Shown: in pieces, positions 9,122-18,350 of the stretch
How positions within the stretch are numbered: the first letter of the stretch is position 1
Layout of the letters: each line of letters opens with the position of its first letter
Source of the DNA: Verrucomicrobia bacterium Tous-C9LFEB
GTDB lineage: Bacteria > Acidobacteriota > Terriglobia > Terriglobales > Acidobacteriaceae
Assembly: GCA_903970445.1 (NCBI GenBank)
Contig: CAJCIP010000027.1
Location: forward strand, 1-50,445
Direction: 5' to 3'
DNA length: 50,445 nt
Program-made: the position numbers and the translations under genes
The notes under the pieces: generated by a model
Seen by the model: the letters and a program-made list of their open reading frames with translations, nothing else
Databases searched by the model: none
What the model was told of the DNA's origin: nothing

Positions 9122-9341
9122 GCTTAAAGATTAGCTGCCCGATTCCGTTCAAAAGTTTCTTCTCAAACGAACGTTTTCGTGGCGCGAAAGACGTACAACC
9201 TTGCAGCAGGCATGGCCGCGCACAAGAGCGATCTGCTGATGGATCGAACTCGGCAGCGCTCTAGTCCCGGAGACTTTCTCGTAGCGGAACGTTCATCTGA
9301 CCTTTACACACCCTTTACAAAGCTCGCATTGACTCGTACAC

Positions 9342-12300
9342 ATGCGAACAATCTTCCGCTGTCTATTTCTGTTGGCCCTCTGCGCCTTCAGCACGGTGTT
9401 CCTCTCCGCCCATGCTCAGTATGAGAATGGAAGTCTCCTGGGGACCATTCGCGATGCGAGTGGCGCGCCTATCCCGAATGCAGAAGTCTCTGTCGTAAAT
9501 ACCGCGATGGGCACCAGCAACACGGCAAAGACAGACGGCAGTGGTAACTACGATGTGCCTCAGCTGCGCGTAGGTGTGTACACCGTGACTGCCTCAGCTC
9601 CAGGCTTCTCCAGCGGCGTGGCCAAAAACATCACCGTGTCTGTTGGGAACCGTCAGCGTATCGACCTCGAGCTGAAGGTGGGCGGAAATGAAACCACTGT
9701 CGAAGTCAGCGACGTCGCGCTTCAGATTCAAACGGAAAGCAGCCAGCGCGACCAGACGATCACCAACCAGCAGACCGAAGGCCTGCCGCTGGTAAATCGT
9801 AACTACACCGACTTGCTCGCAACCGTAACAGGCGTGCGCCAGGCACCCACGGCGGCGACCACTTCGAGCAACCTGAATGCACTTGTGCGGCAGGGCGCCT
9901 ACAACGTAAACGGACAGCGCTCGGTGTTCAACAACTTCCTGCTCGACGGTATGGACAACAACTCCTACGGCGAATCGAACCAGGGCTTCGATAACCAGAT
10001 CATCTCCGTGCCTCCTGATTCGGTGGCCCAGTTCAGCGTAGTGACCAACAACGAGAGTGCTGAGTACGGCCGCGCCTCAGGTGCGACGATCAATGTGGCG
10101 TCGCAGGGTGGCGGCAATCAGTTTCACGGCACCGTCTATGAGTTTCTCCGCAACACAGATCTGAACGCGACAGGGTACTTCAAGCCGCTCCTCGTCGGCA
10201 CAACCGGGAACGTGGGCTTCCGCAAACCGACAACCAACCGCAACCAGTTCGGCGGCAACTTCGATGGCCCCATCATCAAGGACAAGCTTTTCTTTTTCCT
10301 CGACTACGAAGGTCTGCGCGCGATCACCAAGCCGCTCTTCGCTCTCACGCTTCCCACGTTGAATGAACTCAACGGAATCCTCGTCGTACCCGTCACAAAC
10401 CCACTCACCGGCGTCAGCTATGCCGCCGGCACGACGATTCCAACCAGCGCAATCAATCCGCTTTCGCTGCAGATTGTGAACGCCTTCAAGACTGTTCCAG
10501 GCCTGCCTGTCTCCGGTTCGGCAAGCACCGGCGTAAACGTCAACGACTATTCCGTGCAGGTTCCGTTTCGCGACTACTCCGACAAGGGCGATCTTCGCTT
10601 GGATTATGTTCAGAGCCCCACACAGCGATACTTCATCCGTGTGAGCCACCGCAAGGAAACCGGCACCAACTTCAACACCATCCCCTTGCCGCTGGACGGG
10701 CAAAGTTCGGGACCGCAGCGCATTCTGGATCAGCAGGTGGCCATCGGCTACACCGGAACCTTCGGCGCGAACCGCGTGCTGGATGTCCGTCTCGGACTTT
10801 CGAAGACGAAGGCCGGCAAGACGCCCTTGAGCGTTGGCTCGACTAACTTCAACATTCCCGGTCTGCCGACGGCCTCAAATATCGCAGGCGGGCTGCCCGC
10901 GTTCGGAATATCCGGCGGCTTTACTGGTTTCGGACGCCAGACAACGAACCCACAGTTCCAGAACCCATCGCTGCTCGACCCGAAGATCAACTACACCTGG
11001 GTCAAGGGCAACCACTCGCTCAAGTTCGGCTATGAGTGGGAGAAGGTGTGGATGGGCGTGCTGGACAACAACCCACTTTACGGCCAGTATGCGATCGGCG
11101 GCGGCTACAGCGCTCCTGCCGGAACCACGAAGGTAGCCGACACCTACTTCGCAGACTTCCTCTTCGGCCTTTCTAGTAGCTACGCTCTTTCGAACTACTT
11201 TGAAGCGCATCTCCGCCAGACCTTGCAAAGTGCCTACGCGCAGGATGACTGGAAACCCACAACGAACCTCACCCTGAGCCTTGGACTGCGCTGGGAATAC
11301 GGCTCGCCATACTCCGAGCAGAACAACTACATCTCGAACTTCGATCCAACTACCCAAACCGTGCTGACGCTTTCGCCGGGCGCTGTTGCCGGAAATGGAA
11401 TCACACCCACACAAGCGGGCGGCACGTACGGCAAGACGCTGGTCGACCCGGATCTGAATGACTTCGCGCCGCGCGTCGGATTTGCCTTTGCGCCAACTCC
11501 AAAAACCTCGATCCGTGGTGGCTTTGGCACCAGCTATGTGCATTACACGCGTGCGGGTTCGGGCGACATCCTGGCCATCAACGCACCGCAGGCACAATTC
11601 GCCGCGGTAACGCAGGCGACGAACGCAGCCACCAATACCCCGACAGCCGCACATCACTGCGCGACGCCGTTGCCCGCACAAATCATCGCGACTGGCGCGA
11701 CCGCGCCCAGCTGCTACGCCACCATCGATCAAGGTTTTCCAAGCGGCCTTGTGACAAGCTTCAATCCCGCGACGGACAACATCACCTGGTTGCCGCGCGG
11801 CACGCGTGACAGCTACGTGGAGAACTACTACCTCGCCATCCAGCGCCAGCTCTTCAAGAACACGCTGCTCGACGTCGCCTACGTTGGTAGCCACGGCCTC
11901 AAGCTGCAGCAGATCATCAACGGCAACCAGCGCAACATCGTCGGCACAACATTCGCCGGGGCGACAGCGACACCGGTGTACGCGCGTCCGTTCGGCAACT
12001 GGCCCTCTGACATTACCGAAGCGCTGAATGAGGCCATGTCGAACTACAACTCGCTGCAGGTGCGCTACGAACAGCGCATGGTGGGCGGCCTGACGCTGCT
12101 GAACAGCTTCACATGGGAGCACTCGCTGGACAATGCGAGTGCATCATTGGAAGGCAATACACCTTCGCCGCAGGACGCCACCAATCTACGCGCGGAGTAT
12201 TCGCAGTCGGACTACAACCTGCCCATCGCCAACGTGACCAGCCTGGTGTATGACCTGCCCTTCGGGCGCGGACGGCACTTTGGCCACGACTGGAACCCGG

Positions 12301-12884
12301 TCCTGGATGCCGTGGCAGGCGGATGGCAGTTGACGGCGATCAACACCGCGCAGTCTGGTACGCCGTTCAATCTGACGTACACGCCGAACGCATCATCGCT
12401 CGCTTCTACACAGATCACAGCCAACTACCGCGGTGTGAATCTGTATCGCCCGAACCGCGTAGCCGGGCAGCCGCTTACGCTCGGGCGCAGCGTGAAACAA
12501 GCGAACACTGGCTACATCCAGTACGTGAATTACGCAGCGCTCCAGCTACCCGCTACGCAGGGACCGACCGGCCAATACCTCGCACCCTTCGGCAACCTGG
12601 GCCGAAACCCGGCGCGCACGCCGAGCTTCAACGAGCTGGATCTCGATGTGAACAAGCGCTTCTCGACACCGATCGAACGCGTAAAAGTGGAGTTCCGCTC
12701 CGAGCTCTACAACCTGTTCAATCACACCAACATGTATCTGCCTTCGAGCGGACTTTCCGGAACGCTACAGGCATATGCCGGCGGAGCACCCAACCTTGCC
12801 ACCGGTACACCGAACGGCGGCGGAATCATCACCAGCACGTTCACGCCACGCGTTGTGCAGTTTGCGTTGAAAGCAATCTTCTAA
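9342..12884 (+). CDS. TonB-dependent receptor with N-terminal carboxypeptidase-regulatory-like domain (Oar-like)
   Basis: An outer-membrane receptor of 1180 residues. A signal peptide (MRTIFRCLFLLALCAFSTVF, cleaved near SAHAQ) is followed by a carboxypeptidase-regulatory-like beta-sandwich (residues about 28-115, GSLLGTIRDASGAPIPNAEV). Next come a plug domain (QRSVFNNFLLDGMDNNSYGE, IISVPPDSVAQFSVVTNNES) and a long beta-barrel ending in FTPRVVQFALKAIF, whose terminal Phe is typical of barrels inserted by BAM. This architecture is abundant in Acidobacteria and usually tied to uptake of large substrates, but the ligand cannot be named. It is divergent from the KaiC-like gene across a 220-bp spacer and is followed by a terminator and a secreted phosphodiesterase gene. 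Confidence 0.93.
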   Translation: MRTIFRCLFLLALCAFSTVFLSAHAQYENGSLLGTIRDASGAPIPNAEVSVVNTAMGTSNTAKTDGSGNYDVPQLRVGVYTVTASAPGFSSGVAKNITVSVGNRQRIDLELKVGGNETTVEVSDVALQIQTESSQRDQTITNQQTEGLPLVNRNYTDLLATVTGVRQAPTAATTSSNLNALVRQGAYNVNGQRSVFNNFLLDGMDNNSYGESNQGFDNQIISVPPDSVAQFSVVTNNESAEYGRASGATINVASQGGGNQFHGTVYEFLRNTDLNATGYFKPLLVGTTGNVGFRKPTTNRNQFGGNFDGPIIKDKLFFFLDYEGLRAITKPLFALTLPTLNELNGILVVPVTNPLTGVSYAAGTTIPTSAINPLSLQIVNAFKTVPGLPVSGSASTGVNVNDYSVQVPFRDYSDKGDLRLDYVQSPTQRYFIRVSHRKETGTNFNTIPLPLDGQSSGPQRILDQQVAIGYTGTFGANRVLDVRLGLSKTKAGKTPLSVGSTNFNIPGLPTASNIAGGLPAFGISGGFTGFGRQTTNPQFQNPSLLDPKINYTWVKGNHSLKFGYEWEKVWMGVLDNNPLYGQYAIGGGYSAPAGTTKVADTYFADFLFGLSSSYALSNYFEAHLRQTLQSAYAQDDWKPTTNLTLSLGLRWEYGSPYSEQNNYISNFDPTTQTVLTLSPGAVAGNGITPTQAGGTYGKTLVDPDLNDFAPRVGFAFAPTPKTSIRGGFGTSYVHYTRAGSGDILAINAPQAQFAAVTQATNAATNTPTAAHHCATPLPAQIIATGATAPSCYATIDQGFPSGLVTSFNPATDNITWLPRGTRDSYVENYYLAIQRQLFKNTLLDVAYVGSHGLKLQQIINGNQRNIVGTTFAGATATPVYARPFGNWPSDITEALNEAMSNYNSLQVRYEQRMVGGLTLLNSFTWEHSLDNASASLEGNTPSPQDATNLRAEYSQSDYNLPIANVTSLVYDLPFGRGRHFGHDWNPVLDAVAGGWQLTAINTAQSGTPFNLTYTPNASSLASTQITANYRGVNLYRPNRVAGQPLTLGRSVKQANTGYIQYVNYAALQLPATQGPTGQYLAPFGNLGRNPARTPSFNELDLDVNKRFSTPIERVKVEFRSELYNLFNHTNMYLPSSGLSGTLQAYAGGAPNLATGTPNGGGIITSTFTPRVVQFALKAIF

Positions 12885-12900
12885 CGGCTGACCAAAATCA

Positions 12901-12936
12901 CAGGCAGCCTGCAAATGCGGGCTGCCTGTTTTCTTT
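12901..12936 (+). terminator. Intrinsic terminator after the TonB-dependent receptor gene
   Basis: A perfect 9-bp stem (CAGGCAGCC at 12901-12909, GGCTGCCTG at 12920-12928) with a 10-nt loop is followed by TTTTCTTT. It lies 17 nt after the receptor stop and 23 nt before the phosphodiesterase start, so it may end or attenuate readthrough into the next gene. Confidence 0.8.
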
Positions 12937-12958
12937 CGTAAAACTTAGAGGAACCTCG

Positions 12959-14326
12959 ATGCGCCGTCTCCTGCTCTCGTTCGCTGCCTTGCTTTACGCT
13001 GCTTCTCTGTCTGCCCAGAAACCACACGTACTCATGATTTCCATCGATGGCATGCGCCCCGACTACGTAACGCAAGCAGACAAGCATGGGCTACACATAC
13101 CAACGCTGCGTTCGTTCCTCGTCGATGGAACGTACGCCGACGGTGTAGTCGGTGTATTTCCCACGGTGACTTACCCGAGCCACACCACACTGGTGACTGG
13201 CGTGTGGCCGTCCGAGCACGGCATCGCGAACAACCAGCGCTTCGACCCCGAGCGAGTGATGGCAGATGCGTGGTACTGGTACGCAGAGCAGATCAAGGTG
13301 CCGACCTTGTGGAGTCTGGCGCACGCGGCCGGACTGCGTACAGCGAGTGTTGGCTGGCCCGTTACCGTGGACTCGAAAGGCATCGACGTCCTGATCCCGG
13401 AGTACTGGCGCGGCAAGCTGGGCGAGACAAACAACCCCGACGACCGCTTTCTGATGAACGCCATATCGCGCCCCGCGAACGAGGTTGCGGCAATCGCCGC
13501 GCGCATCGGTGTGCCCTACATGGAAGGCAACGAAACTACCATCGAAGGCGACGAAATCAAGACGCGCTATTCACTGGAGATTCTGAAAGCAGACAAGCCC
13601 AACTTCATGACGATCCATCTGAGCTCTCTCGACGAAGAAGAGCACCTGCACGGGCCATTCAGCGCTGAAGCGAATGAGGATCTGGAAAAGCTGGATGGCA
13701 TGGTGGCCCGCTTGATCGCACAGCAACGCGCCAACGACCCGAAGGCAGTGGTGATTGTCGTTTCCGACCACGGCTTCGCAGACATCGACCATGCCTTCAA
13801 TCTTGGTGTTGCGTTTGTGAAGGCGGGGCTGATGTCGGGAGCAGCAAAGGGCGGACCCTGGCAGGCACAGCCGTGGCCCCTGGGCTGCATGTACGCCATC
13901 ATGCTCAAAGATCCCACGGATGCGGCGCTGAGACAGAAAGTGAAGGCGCTGCTCGATGGTCTCGCCGCCGACCCGGCCAACGGTATCGAAGCCGTGATGG
14001 ACCCCGCGCAAGTGGCTGCCGCCGGAGGCCCCGCTGAGGCAGCCTACGTGGTCACGCTGCGAAAAGGGTTCACCGCAACAGGGATGACCACCGGCGAACT
14101 CGTCATTCCCGTGCCCGGCCACCGCGGAACGCACGGTTTCGACCCAAGAACTACGCCGGAAATGCGCGCCTCCTTTTTCGTTTTGGGTGGGGGAGCAGCA
14201 AAAGGCCGCGATCTTGGCGTCATCGATATGCGGCAGATCGCGCCCGCTGTATCCCAACTGCTCGGAGTGAAGAACATTGCGCCCACGCAATCTCTACTGC
14301 CGCTCGGCGATTCGTCTGCGCGATGA
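12959..14326 (+). CDS. Secreted nucleotide pyrophosphatase/phosphodiesterase (alkaline phosphatase superfamily)
   Basis: 455 residues from ATG 12959, preceded by AGAGGA seven nt upstream; the frame is open much further 5' but only inside the receptor gene. A signal peptide (MRRLLLSFAALLYAASLSAQ) gives a periplasmic or secreted enzyme. Metal and catalytic motifs of the NPP family are clear: MISIDGMRPDY (first metal Asp), PTVTYPSHTTLVTG (nucleophile Thr), VVVVSDHGFADIDH-type metal site and a C-terminal GHRGTHGF (metal His). It should hydrolyse phosphodiester or pyrophosphate bonds of nucleotides or phospholipid headgroups. Placement behind the outer-membrane receptor suggests release of phosphate or nucleosides from imported or surface material; this is inference. 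Confidence 0.9.
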   Translation: MRRLLLSFAALLYAASLSAQKPHVLMISIDGMRPDYVTQADKHGLHIPTLRSFLVDGTYADGVVGVFPTVTYPSHTTLVTGVWPSEHGIANNQRFDPERVMADAWYWYAEQIKVPTLWSLAHAAGLRTASVGWPVTVDSKGIDVLIPEYWRGKLGETNNPDDRFLMNAISRPANEVAAIAARIGVPYMEGNETTIEGDEIKTRYSLEILKADKPNFMTIHLSSLDEEEHLHGPFSAEANEDLEKLDGMVARLIAQQRANDPKAVVIVVSDHGFADIDHAFNLGVAFVKAGLMSGAAKGGPWQAQPWPLGCMYAIMLKDPTDAALRQKVKALLDGLAADPANGIEAVMDPAQVAAAGGPAEAAYVVTLRKGFTATGMTTGELVIPVPGHRGTHGFDPRTTPEMRASFFVLGGGAAKGRDLGVIDMRQIAPAVSQLLGVKNIAPTQSLLPLGDSSAR

Positions 14327-14472
14327 CCGGCGAATGATAGAGGCGTTGTTCCTCGGTGGCGCTCCAGACGCCGAAGCGGACAACGACTCGGACAAAGAAC
14401 GCATTGCGTGTGGAGTGTCGCGGACCCTACGAATACTGCATGTTTCTTGTACCGTCTGCCGTCACCAAGAAG

Positions 14473-14604
14473 TTACGGTTCGAGCTTCATATTCGCAGCG
14501 TAATAGAAATAGCCGATAGTGCCCGCAATAACGAAACCGAGAGTCACCGCGAGGACGACGGTAAGCTCGTGAAGACCTTGAAGAATGGGTTGGGCAAGTT
14601 GCAT
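14473..14604 (-). CDS. Small single-pass membrane protein (43 aa)
   Basis: A 43-residue reading frame beginning MQLAQPILQGLHEL and ending YYAANMKLEP. A GGAAAGG ribosome-binding sequence lies seven nt before the ATG (14604). Residues 14-37 (LTVVLAVTLGFVIAGTIGYFYY) form one transmembrane helix with Gly-xxx-Gly spacing. It lies just downstream of tsf and its terminator on the same strand. I recognise no family. The strong ribosome-binding site and coherent helix support a real gene; conservation is untested. Confidence 0.55.
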   Translation of the reverse strand: MQLAQPILQGLHELTVVLAVTLGFVIAGTIGYFYYAANMKLEP

Positions 14605-14702
14605 GTGCCGGCCTTTCCGCAGCGCGTAGATAAAAGTTCTCCGCGTTCAGGTAAGAGATGCGGAACTTTACCTGCTAGGTGCAGATTTCTGCTCTCCGTC
14701 GC

Positions 14703-14730
14703 AACAAAAAGCCCAGGCATACGCCTGAGC
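14703..14730 (-). terminator. Intrinsic terminator downstream of tsf
   Basis: Read on the minus strand, GCTCAGGC (14730-14723), loop GTAT, GCCTGGGC (14718-14711) form an 8-bp stem with one G-T pair, followed by TTTTTGTT. It begins about 28 nt after the tsf stop and should end the tsf transcript before the 43-residue protein. Confidence 0.8.
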
Positions 14731-14758
14731 TTCATTGTTCAACTTCAACCGCAGCAAA

Positions 14759-15415
14759 CTACGAAGCAGCTTCTTCGCTCGCCACAACCTTCGCCTGCGC
14801 AATTGTGTAACTCGGCTCACCGATCTTGAACCGCGCAAAACGACGGACGCTGATGTTCTCACCGAGCTTGCCAACCTTCGTCGCGATGATCTGCGCGATC
14901 GTCTGGCCCTGGTCCTTGATGAAGGGCTGTTCGAGCAGGCAGACTTCCTCGTAGAATTTCGACATCTTGCCTTCGAGCATTCTCTCGATGATGTTCGCGG
15001 GCTTTCCTGTGGCAGCGGCCTGCGCACGATAGATTTCCTTTTCCTTCTCGATGTCCTCGGGCGTGACTTCGTCCTTGCCCACATAGCGCGGATCAACCGC
15101 GGCGATGTGCATCGCAACGTCCTTCAGCAGCTCCTGAAAGTCTTACGTACGCGCAACGAAGTCGGACTCGCAGTTCAGCTCAAGCAGAACACCGATCTTG
15201 CCGCCGGCATGAATGTACGTGCCGACCGCGCCTTCGTTCGTTGTGCGTGAAGCCTTCTTCGCAGCCGACGCCATGCCGCGCTTGCGCAGAACAACGAATG
15301 CGCCCTCCATGTCGCCCTTCGATTCCTGCAGGGCCTTCAGGCAGTCGCCCATGGGCGCGCCGGACTTATCGCGCAGTTCCTTAACCAGTTTCGCGTCAAT
15401 CTTTACGTCAGACAT
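14759..15415 (-). pseudogene. tsf: Elongation factor Ts gene interrupted by an in-frame TAA
   Basis: EF-Ts, the guanine-nucleotide exchange factor of EF-Tu. From ATG 15415 (GGAAGGAAAG upstream) the product starts [20 protein letters not shown] with the UBA-like domain and reaches the EF-Tu contact CESDFVART, where codon 91 is TAA (15145-15143). The same frame then continues as DFQELLKDVAMHIAAVDP to a normal end at 14759, total 218 codons without gap or shift, the usual short EF-Ts length. Family members have Glu or Asp at the stopped codon, so a single G-to-T change (GAA to TAA) explains it. An ATG at 15112, with AAGGA eight nt upstream, could restart translation. EF-Ts is essential or nearly so, so sequencing error, recent mutation, split protein and readthrough must all be considered. 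Confidence 0.88.
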
Positions 15416-15491
15416 GATGAATCTTTCCTTCCATGACTCGCGGCACGCAGGGGTGCGCGGCAGATGTTTCAGTAGTTCGAAATGTGGTCTA

Positions 15492-15761
15492 TTAACGAGC
15501 CGAACGCTCTTCCAGACGTGCAAGACGAACATCGAGGTCGTTGGTGACTCTCACCAGCGTCTTCATGTCTTGCTCGAAAAGATTCATGCGGCCTTCGAGA
15601 ATCGAGAACCTGCCATTCATCGTGCTTTCCAACGAAGTGAATCGCAGGTTGAGCTGGTTAAGAACGTGGTTGCTCTGTAGAACGCCAACCACAATGCCAA
15701 CCAGCACGGTGAACGTAGGAACACCGAATGCAAAATACAACTGCACATTTGTCATTGGCAT
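15492..15761 (-). CDS. Small membrane-anchored coiled-coil protein between rpsB and tsf
   Basis: An 89-residue protein starting [20 protein letters not shown] at ATG 15761, with a GGAAA ribosome-binding sequence. Residues 8-30 form one transmembrane helix. The remainder has heptad-like spacing ([35 protein letters not shown]) typical of a coiled coil. It lies after the rpsB terminator and before tsf, splitting the usual rpsB-tsf pair. Similar short TM-plus-coiled-coil proteins are common in Acidobacteria, as far as I recall, and have no assigned function. It probably oligomerises at the inner membrane. Confidence 0.75.
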   Translation of the reverse strand: MPMTNVQLYFAFGVPTFTVLVGIVVGVLQSNHVLNQLNLRFTSLESTMNGRFSILEGRMNLFEQDMKTLVRVTNDLDVRLARLEERSAR

Positions 15762-15778
15762 TTCCTTTCGCCCGCTAA

Positions 15779-15815
15779 CAAATTATACAAAGGCGCGAGC
15801 CGAAGCCCGCGCCTT
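15779..15815 (-). terminator. Intrinsic terminator after rpsB with UUCG loop
   Basis: On the minus strand AAGGCGCGGGC (15815-15805), loop TTCG, GCTCGCGCCTT (15800-15790) make an 11-bp stem with one G-T pair, followed by TGTATAATTTG. It begins 24 nt after the rpsB stop and separates rpsB from the small coiled-coil gene. Confidence 0.8.
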
Positions 15816-15838
15816 CCGAAGTTGCGGTGCGCTTCCGG

Positions 15839-16768
<930 letters not shown>

Positions 16769-16904
16769 GTTGGCTCACTTTCTGGGCATCGCCTCGGTAT
16801 TCCCGAGAAGCGACTCTCTTGTTTGAGGCGATTGATTCCCTGGGTTGGGAGATTTGAGTTCCTTGCCACGAACACGTTGTTCGCGGGTGCAGCTATGGTG
16901 AAGA

Positions 16905-16979
16905 TCCAAGACCGGTAGACAGTAGACAGGAAGACAGCGAACAAAGCTGTCTACCGTCTACCGGTCTACTGTCTAACTA
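16905..16979. repeat. Inverted clusters of a GTAGAC-type short repeat between rpsI and rpsB
   Basis: Directly after the rpsI stop there are several copies of a GTAGACAG/GTAGACGG unit, first in one orientation (about 16914-16940) and then in the other (about 16947-16975). The arms are about 30 nt, nearly complementary, around a short AT-rich loop. On the minus strand this makes a long imperfect hairpin just 3' of rpsI. It could act as a transcript stabiliser or weak terminator; no T-tract follows. Confidence 0.65.
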
Positions 16980-17372
16980 GCGCTTGCTGAACTGGAATCT
17001 CGCGCGAGCGCCCTTCTGGCCGTACTTCTTGCGTTCCTTGCCGCGCGAATCGCGCGTCACGAAGCCTGCAGCCTTCAGCGTCTTGCGCAGCTCGATATTG
17101 AACTCCATCAGCGCGCGGGCGATGCCGAGCTTGACCGCGTCGGCCTGTCCGTTGACGCCGCCGCCCTTGACCGTCGAAAAGACGTCGAACGTCTCGTTGA
17201 TGTCGGCAATGCCGAAGGGCTGCTTCGCCGCCGCGCGCTGCGCCGGGGTCACGAAGTACTCTTCAAACTGCTTGCCGTTGACTTTGAACTCGCCCGAACC
17301 GGGGCGAAGGAACACACGAGCGATCGCGCTCTTGCGTCGACCGGTGCCGTAGTACTGAATAAATTCTGCCAT
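16977..17372 (-). CDS. rpsI: 30S ribosomal protein S9
   Basis: Ribosomal protein S9, 131 residues, normal length. Start [20 protein letters not shown], middle [20 protein letters not shown], and the basic C-terminus [16 protein letters not shown] that reaches the decoding site tRNA. It follows rplM on the same strand after a 122-nt spacer, the standard rplM-rpsI pairing. Unusually, that spacer holds three short hairpin repeats. Confidence 0.98.
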   Translation of the reverse strand: MAEFIQYYGTGRRKSAIARVFLRPGSGEFKVNGKQFEEYFVTPAQRAAAKQPFGIADINETFDVFSTVKGGGVNGQADAVKLGIARALMEFNIELRKTLKAAGFVTRDSRGKERKKYGQKGARARFQFSKR

Positions 17373-17384
17373 TTTGCTCTCTGC

Positions 17385-17490
17385 CCTCAGGGGCTAAAGC
17401 CCCATCGAATTTGTGCCGTCCGTGTCAGGGATGAAGCCCTGACCTACCGTCTGATCTTTGCCGCGATCGTCAGAACTGAAGCCCTGACCT
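17385..17490. repeat. Three short hairpin repeats inside the rplM-rpsI operon spacer
   Basis: The spacer contains GGGGCT-AA-AGCCCC (17389-17402), then two related units built on CAGGG/CCCTG with ATGAAG or CTGAAG between them, each followed by ACCTA (about 17425-17446 and 17470-17493). The same style of unit occurs in the spacers at 23.0-23.4 kb and 38.4 kb, marking a dispersed REP-like family. Both flanking genes are essential, so the insertion is tolerated inside a ribosomal-protein transcript. Confidence 0.65.
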
Positions 17491-17494
17491 ATCG

Positions 17495-17938
17495 CTAGGA
17501 TTCTTTCGCGCTGAGCGTGTAAGCCGCGGGCTGCTGTGCGTGGTGAGGATGGTCGGCACCCTTGTACACCTTGAGCTTCGTCGCCATCTGGCGGCCGAGC
17601 TTGCTCTTCGGCAGCATGCCCTTGATGGCCTGCTCCACAATCACTTCGGGGCGGCGGGCAAGCAGCTTGGTAAAGCCTTCTTCGCGCAGACCACCCGGAA
17701 AGCCGGTGTAGCGGCGATACATTTTCTGGTCAGCCTTCATGCCGGTCACGTGGATCTTCTCGGCGTTAATCACGATGACGTGATCGCCCATATCGATGTA
17801 CGGCGTGTAAAGCGGGTTCAGCTTGCCGGCAAGAACGTTCGCGGCATGCGAGGCGAGGCGGCCGAGCGTTTGGCCGGAGGCGTCCAGAACAAACCACTTA
17901 CGGGCAATGTTCTTTCCGCTGGGGATCGTAGTCGACAT
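17495..17938 (-). CDS. rplM: 50S ribosomal protein L13
   Basis: Ribosomal protein L13, 147 residues from ATG 17938 ([20 protein letters not shown]), preceded by AAGGAG. The frame stays open 62 codons further upstream, but that part is not L13-like. Core motifs: [69 protein letters not shown]. First gene of rplM-rpsI. A clear promoter lies about 340 nt upstream, leaving a long leader that might carry control by L13, as known for other rplM leaders. Confidence 0.98.
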   Translation of the reverse strand: MSTTIPSGKNIARKWFVLDASGQTLGRLASHAANVLAGKLNPLYTPYIDMGDHVIVINAEKIHVTGMKADQKMYRRYTGFPGGLREEGFTKLLARRPEVIVEQAIKGMLPKSKLGRQMATKLKVYKGADHPHHAQQPAAYTLSAKES

Positions 17939-18214
17939 CTTCTTTACTCCTTGGTTCTGCCGTCTTCGTTGCGAAAACTGCACGGCTTGAAGCGCGAAGA
18001 GGAGCCAATGAAGCCCCTGCCCAGTGGCGGCTCGCAGCGCGCAGGCAGGATTGCCCGCAAAATGCGCAACAAAGTCGCAGTTGCTGATGAAGCGCACAGA
18101 GCCTGAACTGGCTTGAGTTTCCAAGCTTTCCCGGCTGGGGAGCGGAGCGCTTCAGGTTTGGCGTGTCGATGCCACTACCCGGGAACCCGCCTCGGTGTTC
18201 TGCCCCGCCTTCTC

Positions 18215-18257
18215 CGCTGCCACCCGAAAACCGTTCCGGGCACACAGAGACGCAGGC
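18215..18257 (-). repeat. 43-bp leader element, copy 1 (rplM leader)
   Basis: Identical over 43 bp to 19315-19357. It lies about 20 nt downstream of the minus-strand rplM promoter -10 box and so falls within the first 60 nt of the rplM transcript. The element contains CCCGGAACGG and TTTTCGGG, which can form a small stem. The flank toward the promoter is also similar between the two copies; the downstream flank is not. Confidence 0.8.
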
Positions 18258-18277
18258 GCAAAACTGCGCGAGTTCAT

Positions 18278-18307
18278 AGAATAGTGCAAACTTAGAACCT
18301 GGGTCAA
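18278..18307 (-). promoter_or_regulatory. Sigma-70-type promoter for rplM-rpsI
   Basis: Read on the minus strand: TTGACC (18307-18302), 18-nt spacer, TATTCT (18283-18278). It points at rplM, whose start codon is about 340 nt downstream. In the 411-nt spacer 17939-18350 I see this promoter, the 43-bp leader element and no further gene. Confidence 0.7.
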
Positions 18308-18350
18308 GAATTGACGCCCGCAAGATAGAAAGAAACGCTATGCTTTCGCG

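Noticed and set aside
10875-12122. A 415-codon open frame on the minus strand
   Set aside because: Antisense to the TonB-dependent receptor barrel; no start signal, no recognisable motif.
12323-12958. N-terminal extension of the phosphodiesterase reading frame
   Set aside because: It overlaps the end of the receptor gene in another frame. The ATG at 12959 has a ribosome-binding site and a signal peptide.
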